From Polyangia bacterium (GTDB lineage Bacteria > Myxococcota_A > Polyangia > Polyangiales > Polyangiaceae), in NCBI GenBank assembly GCA_030433055.1, contig JAUILJ010000450.1, positions 1 to 6,715 on the forward strand: a stretch of 6,715 bases of DNA. The letters run 5' to 3'. This document shows, piece by piece, positions 1-5,353 of the stretch. Under the pieces are notes generated by a model that was given only the letters and a program-made list of their open reading frames with translations, was not told the origin of the DNA and did not search any database. Position 1 is the stretch's first letter, and each line of letters starts with the position of its first letter. The position numbers and the translations under genes were made by a program.

Positions 1-849
1 GCGGAAACTTCCCGCGTTGACTTCTTCGCGCAGGTCGCGGTTCGTGGCGCAGACCACGCGCACATCCACGCTCACCTCTTGACGTCCACCCACCCGGTGA
101 AAGCGGCGTCGTTCGAGCGCACCGAGCAGCTGCGGCTGGAGGTCCAGCGGGAGCTCACCGATTTCGTCGAGGAAGAGCGTTCCGCCGTTCGCCCGCTCGA
201 AGGCGCCGATGTGCTGCCTGTCTGCCCCGGTAAACGCGCCACGTTCATGGCCGAAGAGTTCACTGGCCACTAGATTCGGAGCGAGGGCGCCGCAGTCTAC
301 CGTGATGAAAGGCCCCGCATCTCGTTCGCTCTCGTCGTGGAGCGCCCGGGCCACCAGCTCTTTTCCCGTTCCGGATTCACCGATCACGAGCACGGGTACG
401 TTGGCCCTGGCCACTCGCTGGACCTTCGCCATCACCCGGCGCATCGCGGCGTTCTGCCCGAACAGATCTCCCAGGTGGTTCTGACCGTGGACCTCGACCA
501 GCGTGCTGGTGCCGTCGAATACACGGATGCTAGTCCGGCCCAGCTGGATCGTGGTTCCCGGAGGAATTATGCCGTTGCGGATGCGGATGCTCCCCACGAA
601 CGTCCCGTTCGTGGAGCCGAGATCCGTCAGGTGGATGCCATCTTCTCGCTGCGTCAGCTCCAGGTGATAACCGGAAACCGTCGGATCGCTCAGCTCGAGG
701 TCGTTGTTGGCCGCGGTACCAATCGTCAGCTCCTCGGAGTCCGCCTCGACCTTGAGGCCCACGTCGGCGCCGTCGATGACTTCGACGGCCAGAGTTTCGA
801 TTTCGACGCGGTCGGCCCGTTCCAGGGGCGAGGTGGCGTGGATGGTCAC
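1..849 (-). CDS. FHA-domain sigma-54-dependent transcriptional activator (N-terminal part, cut by window edge)
   Basis: This is a bacterial enhancer-binding protein that should use ATP hydrolysis to open sigma-54 RNA polymerase promoters, with an FHA domain in place of a two-component receiver. An FHA fold spans about residues 20-112, with GSTNGTF at 78-84 and S59/H62 in the pThr-binding loop. The AAA+ domain starts near residue 128: Walker A GESGTGKE at 157-164, the sigma-54-contacting GAFTGA loop at 204-209, Walker B GGTLFLDEIGELP at 222-234, and sensor I CATNRD at 267-272. The rest of AAA+ and the expected C-terminal Fis-type helix-turn-helix lie beyond the left edge. The GTG at 849-847 is the only reasonable start, because an in-frame TGA lies five codons upstream (864-862). 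GGAG sits only 1 nt before the GTG, which is too close for a normal ribosome binding site. In the FHA domain the usual GR is G44-T45 and the usual SR is S59-G60, so phosphothreonine binding is uncertain. Family assignment is secure; the target promoters are unknown. Confidence 0.95.
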   Translation of the reverse strand, partial: MTIHATSPLERADRVEIETLAVEVIDGADVGLKVEADSEELTIGTAANNDLELSDPTVSGYHLELTQREDGIHLTDLGSTNGTFVGSIRIRNGIIPPGTTIQLGRTSIRVFDGTSTLVEVHGQNHLGDLFGQNAAMRRVMAKVQRVARANVPVLVIGESGTGKELVARALHDESERDAGPFITVDCGALAPNLVASELFGHERGAFTGADRQHIGAFERANGGTLFLDEIGELPLDLQPQLLGALERRRFHRVGGRQEVSVDVRVVCATNRDLREEVNAGSFR

Positions 850-889
850 TCTCCGGATATATCACGGCGCCCGGCAGGTGTTGCCTCCA

Positions 890-905
890 GGCGACGGTTG
901 TCGCC
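890..905. repeat. Perfect 6-bp inverted repeat upstream of the FHA activator
   Basis: The arms GGCGAC and GTCGCC are perfect complements around a GGTT loop. The centre lies about 50 bp upstream of the activator GTG, a position that fits an operator or an upstream hairpin. It is not followed by a T-run, so it does not look like an intrinsic terminator. In such GC-rich DNA a 6-bp inverted repeat can occur by chance. Confidence 0.3.
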
Positions 906-1095
906 GACTCCCCACGGCGCCGCGATCGAGCGAGAAGAATGGGGCATCGGCTCTGGTCCGGCTGGCTGGGGGCTCAGGTCACCTGTGTCCACCGTTTGTG
1001 GCGTATTTCGAGCTGTTGAACGTCGGGCACCCGGCGAGCTGGGGTGCGAGAGAGCGCGTCTCCCCCCCGGACCAAGCCTCGAGGGACCGGGCATG

Positions 1096-1110
1096 GCCCT
1101 TGCGTAGGGC
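1096..1110 (+). promoter_or_regulatory. Small hairpin covering the Shine-Dalgarno sequence of the SixA-like gene
   Basis: GCCCT (1096-1100) and AGGGC (1106-1110) pair around a TGCGT loop, and a G-U wobble could add one pair (1095/1111). The AGGG at 1106-1109 is the best Shine-Dalgarno match for the ATG at 1117, with a 7-nt spacer, so the hairpin would hide the ribosome binding site in the mRNA. Pairing and position are seen directly; any regulatory role is inference. Confidence 0.35.
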
Positions 1111-1116
1111 TGCGCG

Positions 1117-1665
1117 ATGGCACGCATTGCTCAGCGGGAGACCGTCCGTGACCTGCGACAGATCGAGGCTCCTCGACTGCTCCTGATGGCCCACGGATTG
1201 GCTGAAAACAGCGGGCCACGCAACCTCACCCCCGACGGCAGAGTGCAGGTCGCGCGGGTCGCCGCGAACCTGCGAAATCGACTGCCCCTGGCGCTGACGG
1301 AGATCCTGACGAGTCCGATCCCGAGGGCGCGTCAGTCCGCGGTCGTCGCGAGCCACGCGCTGCGCGAGCCGCCCTTACCGATCAGGCTGGATAGCCGCCT
1401 CGAGCTCGATGACGAGGGTCCTTCCGAGCTGATGCGACTTGCGCACGAGCTGGCGCGGGAAGACCAGGCCAGGCTCGTTATCACCTGTGCCTTGGAGATG
1501 GAGCTCATCGTGTGCGGCCTGTGTGCCGGTGCACCCGGTCGGCGCCGGATCCCCAGCGAAGCAACGCTTCCCCGAGGTTTGTCACCTGGTAGCGTCGTCG
1601 CACTCGGGATCGGTGAAGGACACTGGCGGGTGTCGGCGATCTTGGACGGGCGCGCGTTCTACTGA
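1117..1665 (+). CDS. SixA-like histidine phosphatase superfamily protein with degenerate active site
   Basis: The 182-residue protein follows the pattern of small histidine (branch 1) phosphatases such as SixA, which removes phosphate from the His of phosphotransfer domains. Corresponding segments are LLLMAHGLAEN (21-31) for the catalytic RHG strand, LTPDGR (37-42) for the LT-G helix start, EILTSPIPRARQS (62-74) for the SP--RA-Q motif, and LVITCALEME (120-129) for the strand that normally carries the second catalytic His. H26 and R70 of the pocket are kept, but the Arg before H26 is Ala25 and the second His is replaced around Cys124. Catalysis is therefore doubtful and a binding or regulatory role is possible. 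The length fits SixA-like proteins with about 18 extra N-terminal residues. The ATG is supported by an in-frame TAG at 1105-1107 and AGGG 7 nt upstream. There is no signal peptide, so it is predicted cytosolic. It stands alone on its strand and converges with the cyclase gene, 4 bp away. The fold call is moderately sure; the function is unknown. Confidence 0.8.
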   Translation: MARIAQRETVRDLRQIEAPRLLLMAHGLAENSGPRNLTPDGRVQVARVAANLRNRLPLALTEILTSPIPRARQSAVVASHALREPPLPIRLDSRLELDDEGPSELMRLAHELAREDQARLVITCALEMELIVCGLCAGAPGRRRIPSEATLPRGLSPGSVVALGIGEGHWRVSAILDGRAFY

Positions 1666-1669
1666 GCGC

Positions 1670-3451
1670 TTACTCCCAGGCCAGCTCGAACACCCGCACC
1701 GCTTGGTGGCGGCCCATCAGGTCGTGCTCCCCGAGGTCTCGCAGCAGCTCGGGGTCGCTGCACTGCTCGGCGCAGGACTGAGCCACGAGGATCTGATTCG
1801 GCTTGGCGATCGACTCTAACCGCGCGGCAACGTTCACGACATCGCCCACGACCGTGTACTCCATGCGCTTGTCGCTGCCGATGTTGCCGACGATGGCTTC
1901 TCCGGAGTTGACGCCGATGCCCAGGCGAACTTCGACGCCGTACTTTTCTCGCCAGCCCTGATTCGCCGTCTCGAGGAAGTGAAGCATGTCCTCCGCGGCC
2001 GCGAGGGCACGATCGGCGTGATCTGCCTGGGCCACAGGCGCACCCCACACGGCCATGATGCAGTCACCGATGAACTTGTCGACGGTGCCGTGATGCCGGA
2101 ACACGATCTCGGTGAGCACGCTGAACAGCTCGTTCAGGAGCGCGACCACTTCCTCCGCTGGGCGGCTCTCGGCGAGCGGCGTGAACGCGACCACGTCAGC
2201 GAACACGATGCTCACCTGGCGTCGTTCGCCACCCAGCGCCAGTGAGTGCTCGCCCTTGACGATCGCCTCCACCAGCTCCCCCGAGAGAAATCGCCCGAGA
2301 TCGCCGCGCAACCGCGCGTCTTCGGCGATCTGCTCTTCACTGGATTTCAGCTCACTCGCCATGTGATGGATGCTGCTCTGGAGCTGCCCCAGCTCGTCTC
2401 CGCGCGGATTTGGGGGATCCAGCTCCGTCCACGCGCGACGAGCGATGCGTCGGGTGACCTCCACCAGTCCGCGGATCGGTCGCGCCAGCGCGCTACCCCC
2501 GACCAGTCCCAAGAGCAAGGCGAACGCCGCGCTGATGCCTGCAACCAGGAGCCCGCGGTCACGCATGCGCGTCAGGCTGACGTACGCCTCGGCCTGAGGT
2601 CGCCAGAGCGCGACCGTCCAGCCCAAGTCCGGCACTGTCTCCAGGCCGCCGACCCAGCTCTCACCATCCGCGTCGAACTCCTCGACGATACCCACGCGCG
2701 CGACCCCTGAGCGGTGCTGTGAGAGCGGCGCCCAGATGGGCAGCACCGACACGTCATCGCCCTCCGCCAGCTCCACACCCTGGGCGGCGATCAGGTGGCG
2801 ATCCTGGTCGACCAACATGATGCGGGTGCCTTGACCTTCGAAACGCATCTCGGCCAGGGTGACCAGCTGCTCTCGCAAGGGGCCCAGGTCGATGCGCGCG
2901 GTGACGTACGCGGGCGCGCCGTCGTCCGACACCTTCGGTACCCTCGCGACCATGATGGCTTGGCCATTTTCTATGCGGAAAGCGGTGCCGTGCTCGTCGG
3001 CTTGCTTGCGTAGCTCTGCGGTGGACTCCGCCGGATCCAGGTTGGCGCCCTTGACGCGAGAGAGCACGTGGCTGACTTTCGCGCTTGGCACCTCGAGCCG
3101 TACACCCGCGAGGTCTCGACTGTTCTCCAGCACGGGTCGCAGGCTGTTCTCCAGCAGCTTGGGGTCAGCGGCAGTCTTGGACACCACGCCAGCGATGGTC
3201 ACCAAGTCGCGTTCCCCGCGCTCCAGGCTCCGGGTAGTCAGGCCGGTGACCTCTGCCACCACCGAACTCTGGAGCTGCCGCTCGCTGCTCTGAACGGCCT
3301 CTCGGTTGACGCTCAACAGGAGCTGGCTCGCCAGCGTGGTAGGCACCAGCGCAACCAGCGCAAGCACCAGCGCCAGCTTGATGCGCAGCGACAGCCCTCG
3401 CGGCGCTGCAGGCGCGCCAGATGAGGAATCGGCGGGCTGTGTGGAGTTCAC
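1670..3451 (-). CDS. Membrane-bound class III adenylate cyclase with extracytoplasmic sensor and HAMP domains
   Basis: This 593-residue enzyme is predicted to make cAMP from ATP at the inner membrane in response to an external or periplasmic signal. Domains in order: short cytoplasmic tail; TM1 about 23-47; an extracytoplasmic region 48-298 of the size of a double CACHE-type sensor; TM2 about 299-322; HAMP about 323-375 (P325, DELGQL 352-357); a linker helix with the common FLSGELVEAIV segment (388-398); and a class III cyclase domain about 410-592. Catalytic residues are present: metal-binding D419 (FADVVAF) and D463 (KFIGD), purine-selecting K459 with T533, and transition-state N540 and R544 (NVAAR). 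Lys with Thr, rather than Asp, is the class IIIb pattern. The start is GTG at 3451-3449, inside the stop codon of the upstream OmpA-type gene (GTGA overlap). AAGG at 3462-3459 with a 7-nt spacer supports this start. It is probably co-transcribed and translationally coupled with that gene. Product type is secure; the sensed ligand is unknown. Confidence 0.95.
   Translation of the reverse strand: MNSTQPADSSSGAPAAPRGLSLRIKLALVLALVALVPTTLASQLLLSVNREAVQSSERQLQSSVVAEVTGLTTRSLERGERDLVTIAGVVSKTAADPKLLENSLRPVLENSRDLAGVRLEVPSAKVSHVLSRVKGANLDPAESTAELRKQADEHGTAFRIENGQAIMVARVPKVSDDGAPAYVTARIDLGPLREQLVTLAEMRFEGQGTRIMLVDQDRHLIAAQGVELAEGDDVSVLPIWAPLSQHRSGVARVGIVEEFDADGESWVGGLETVPDLGWTVALWRPQAEAYVSLTRMRDRGLLVAGISAAFALLLGLVGGSALARPIRGLVEVTRRIARRAWTELDPPNPRGDELGQLQSSIHHMASELKSSEEQIAEDARLRGDLGRFLSGELVEAIVKGEHSLALGGERRQVSIVFADVVAFTPLAESRPAEEVVALLNELFSVLTEIVFRHHGTVDKFIGDCIMAVWGAPVAQADHADRALAAAEDMLHFLETANQGWREKYGVEVRLGIGVNSGEAIVGNIGSDKRMEYTVVGDVVNVAARLESIAKPNQILVAQSCAEQCSDPELLRDLGEHDLMGRHQAVRVFELAWE
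3448..3451 (-). other. GTGA stop/start overlap joining the OmpA-type and adenylate cyclase genes
   Basis: The TGA stop of the upstream OmpA-type gene (3450-3448) shares bases with the GTG start of the cyclase (3451-3449). The cyclase Shine-Dalgarno (AAGG) lies inside the last codons of the upstream gene. Such 4-nt overlaps usually mean one mRNA and translational coupling. Confidence 0.85.
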
Positions 3452-5274
3452 TTCTTTGCCTTGGCCGGGGGCTGTGCTGGCGGTTCATCGGGCGCCGTTG
3501 CCTCCACGTCGCCGTCCTTCCAGTCGCTCTCCCCACTGGCGCTGCGCTTCAGGATCTGGAATTCCACGCGGCGATTCTTCGCGCGTCCTTCCGGTGTGGC
3601 GTTGGGCGCGATGGGGCGGCGCGGTCCGAAGCCGCGGGCCTCCAGCCTGCGCTCGTCCACCCCGTGATCCACGAGCCAGCGCAGCACGCTGGCAGCGCGC
3701 CGCCGTGAGAGCGCGAGGTTCTTCCGGAGTTGGCCCACGTTGTCGGTGTGGCCATCGATGGCGATGCGGGTGATCTCAGGGTGGCCGTTCAGCACTCCCG
3801 CGACCTGACTCAGCAGGCTGTTGCTCTCCGGGAGGATCACGTGGCTGCCGGTCTGGAAGCGCACCTGTTCCAGGATCACGATCTGCTTGCCTTCGAGGCG
3901 TACCGACGGTGGACAACCTCGGAGCTTGGGGTCGCTGTTGTCGGGGCCCGCCTCCTCCGGGCACGCGTCCTGTGAGTCGATGAAGCCGTCAGCGTCCTTG
4001 TCCGATGGACAGCCGTGCTTCTCGGGGTCGAGGTTACTCACGCCGGCCTCGTCGGGACACGCGTCGTCGCGATCGACGATGGTATCCAGATCACGATCCG
4101 GCGGACAGCCGGGCTTAGCGCCCTTCGGCTCACGCTCCCCCGGAATGCTCGGGCACGCGTCTTCGGTGTCTGGCAGCCCATCCAGATCAGTGTCTCGCTC
4201 CGAGTCGGCTTCGGCTATTGCCTCGGGGATTCGGGACGGAGGCTCAGAGCCTGGCCCGGCTCCTTCCCCTCGGCGCTTCCATGCTTCCTCGGCGGCTGCG
4301 CGCCCCGGGGACCAGCTGACGCTGAGGAGCGCGCGGAACTTCGGAGTGCCGATGCCGCGCGTCAGCCCTGGACCGAATGCCGCGCCCACGTCGAGATCGG
4401 CGGGTGCGAAGTAGTGGCCGCCGAGCAGCGCCTCCATCGCGGTCCCGCTCTGGGAGAACGCGTCGGTCTGACCATTCGCCGAGGTGGCGAACAGAACCTC
4501 TGGCCCAGCGGACCAGTGCTCCGCGACCCACCAGGCGCCGGCGCGGGCAGTGACCTCACTCCCGGTCGCTTGCTGTAGCCCCGAGCCCTCAGGCTGTCGT
4601 CTCCGACCGACATTGAACGCCCAGCGGATGTGTTCGTAGCGCGCGCCCACGCTGACGTAGGGCTCGTAGCGGAGCTCGCCACTTCCAGCGAAGGCATCCT
4701 GGTTGCCTGAAGGAAACCACGCGCGAAGGCCGAGCGCCGCGGAGAACGGGCTCTTCGGGTCGGAGAACAACGCGACCTTCGCCCCGAGTCGCAGATCGTT
4801 GAAGCTCGCGCCATCCGGGGAAGCGAGGGCCTGTCCGCTGAGGTCCGGATCCTCGCCGCCTTGGCTGAGGGTCGCTGGCGCGTCGACATCCACCTCGACC
4901 CGATCGAACAGGGACAGCGCCGCACCCAGGTGCAGCTGTAGCTGGTGATCGACGACGAGGCCGACTGTCTCATCGCGACTCACCAGCTCGAGGGGGCGCC
5001 GCGCGTAGGAGAGCGTGAGCCCGAAGCTTGGACGTAGCGCCCCGATCACCTGTGGCTCGACGCTTGCAAACCCCGTCTGGCCCACTGGCGCTGGCTCGAA
5101 TCGGTCGAGCGCGATGTCTTGTGCCTGCGCGTTCCGGCTCCAGCACATCAGCGTGAGCGCCGCGATGGCGAAGGCTGGCAACCAGCCGGCACCACTTCCC
5201 CTGGCGTACACTACTTGGCTAAGACAGTGAGGCGAATCTGGGATTCGCCGAACAAATCGACTTCGGGTGTTCAT
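3448..5274 (-). CDS. OmpA-family outer-membrane protein with TSP3 repeats and peptidoglycan-binding domain
   Basis: This is a predicted outer-membrane protein that anchors to the cell wall. From the ATG at 5274 it has 608 residues. A signal peptide has its hydrophobic core at 31-45 and a likely cut after AQA (49-51). A beta-rich region at about 55-325, with alternating hydrophobic strands, fits a barrel. A charged/Pro linker (326-360) leads to three TSP3-type repeats (361-455). The OmpA C-terminal domain (about 463-577) has DGHTDNVG (507-514), NLALSRRRA (519-527) and NRRVEF (567-572), matching the diaminopimelate-binding D511 and Arg. An acidic then Pro/Lys tail ends the protein. Myxobacterial TraB also combines a barrel with an OmpA domain, but no TraA partner is visible, so I do not call it TraB. 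Start choice is uncertain: TTG at 5289 or GTG at 5211 are possible; ATG 5274 has GAAGG 3 nt upstream. The n-region is unusually long at about 30 residues. It is first in an operon with the adenylate cyclase. Confidence 0.92.
   Translation of the reverse strand: MNTRSRFVRRIPDSPHCLSQVVYARGSGAGWLPAFAIAALTLMCWSRNAQAQDIALDRFEPAPVGQTGFASVEPQVIGALRPSFGLTLSYARRPLELVSRDETVGLVVDHQLQLHLGAALSLFDRVEVDVDAPATLSQGGEDPDLSGQALASPDGASFNDLRLGAKVALFSDPKSPFSAALGLRAWFPSGNQDAFAGSGELRYEPYVSVGARYEHIRWAFNVGRRRQPEGSGLQQATGSEVTARAGAWWVAEHWSAGPEVLFATSANGQTDAFSQSGTAMEALLGGHYFAPADLDVGAAFGPGLTRGIGTPKFRALLSVSWSPGRAAAEEAWKRRGEGAGPGSEPPSRIPEAIAEADSERDTDLDGLPDTEDACPSIPGEREPKGAKPGCPPDRDLDTIVDRDDACPDEAGVSNLDPEKHGCPSDKDADGFIDSQDACPEEAGPDNSDPKLRGCPPSVRLEGKQIVILEQVRFQTGSHVILPESNSLLSQVAGVLNGHPEITRIAIDGHTDNVGQLRKNLALSRRRAASVLRWLVDHGVDERRLEARGFGPRRPIAPNATPEGRAKNRRVEFQILKRSASGESDWKDGDVEATAPDEPPAQPPAKAKK
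3910..4194 (-). repeat. Three TSP3-type calcium-binding repeats within the OmpA-family gene
   Basis: Three in-frame tandem units of 31-32 residues lie at 4194-4102, 4101-4006 and 4005-3910. Each begins with an Asp-rich loop (DTDLDGLPD, DRDLDTIVD, DKDADGFID), then DACP, and ends in GCP, giving paired Cys per unit. This matches thrombospondin type 3 repeats, which bind calcium and often form the stalk between barrel and OmpA domain in bacterial proteins. The DNA copies have diverged, so this is a protein repeat, not a recent duplication. Unit 2 has Thr where the loop Gly is expected. Confidence 0.85.
5231..5249. repeat. Perfect 8-bp palindrome near the start of the OmpA-family gene
   Basis: The arms GGCGAATC and GATTCGCC are perfectly complementary around TGG. 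The palindrome lies 23-44 nt inside the gene if the ATG at 5274 is used, but upstream of the coding region if the alternative GTG at 5211 is the true start. It could be an operator or an mRNA hairpin in the early coding region. There is no T-run, so terminator function is unlikely. Confidence 0.45.
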
Positions 5275-5353
5275 GAACCTTCGCTTCAAGCAAGAGTTGG
5301 CGGCGTCTCAACGCCGGCAGTGCCCTCCAGTGCGCACCTTAGTGCGACGGGCG
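5275..5353. promoter_or_regulatory. Divergent promoter region between OmpA-type operon and LysM/FecR gene
   Basis: Only 79 bp separate the two divergent starts, so the promoters must be close together or overlap. A perfect 6-bp inverted repeat (CGGCGT-CTCA-ACGCCG, 5301-5316) sits in the middle and could be a shared operator. CAGTGC occurs twice (5318-5323 and 5328-5333), 10 bp apart. A TTGAGA at 5311-5306 on the minus strand resembles a -35, but no good -10 follows at the right distance. No promoter is assigned with confidence. Confidence 0.45.

Larger units (their letters stand above)
850..1116. promoter_or_regulatory. Divergent intergenic region between the FHA activator and the SixA-like gene
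   Basis: This 267-bp gap separates two divergently transcribed genes and must hold promoters for both unless they are read from elsewhere. No convincing sigma-70 (-35/-10) pair or sigma-54 (-24/-12) element could be picked out. An AT-rich TGATATAT (minus strand, 864-857) sits 7 nt before the activator GTG and could act as a -10 for a nearly leaderless transcript, but no good -35 lies upstream of it. Two perfect short inverted repeats (890-905 and 1096-1110) are listed separately. No coding frame on either strand resembles a known protein. Confidence 0.5.

Noticed and set aside
337..1107. Plus-strand open frame of 256 codons overlapping the FHA activator
   Set aside because: The minus strand here carries intact FHA and AAA+ motifs; the plus frame has no recognisable motif and runs through the intergenic region by lack of stops.
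1118..1131. TGGCAC...TTGCT resembling a sigma-54 -24/-12 promoter
   Set aside because: Only 8 bases separate GG from GC instead of the required 10, and the site overlaps the start codon of the SixA-like gene.
1665..1670. AGCGCT palindrome between the convergent stops as a terminator
   Set aside because: It is only 6 bp with no loop and no T-run on either strand.
5143..5145. Cysteine in the signal peptide of the OmpA-family protein as a lipoprotein site
   Set aside because: The preceding residues (TLM) do not fit a lipobox, and an AQA signal peptidase I site follows 7 residues later.
5283..5311. TTGAGA as a -35 box for the OmpA-cyclase operon
   Set aside because: The hexamer 17 nt downstream (TGAAGC) does not resemble a -10, so no promoter is assigned.
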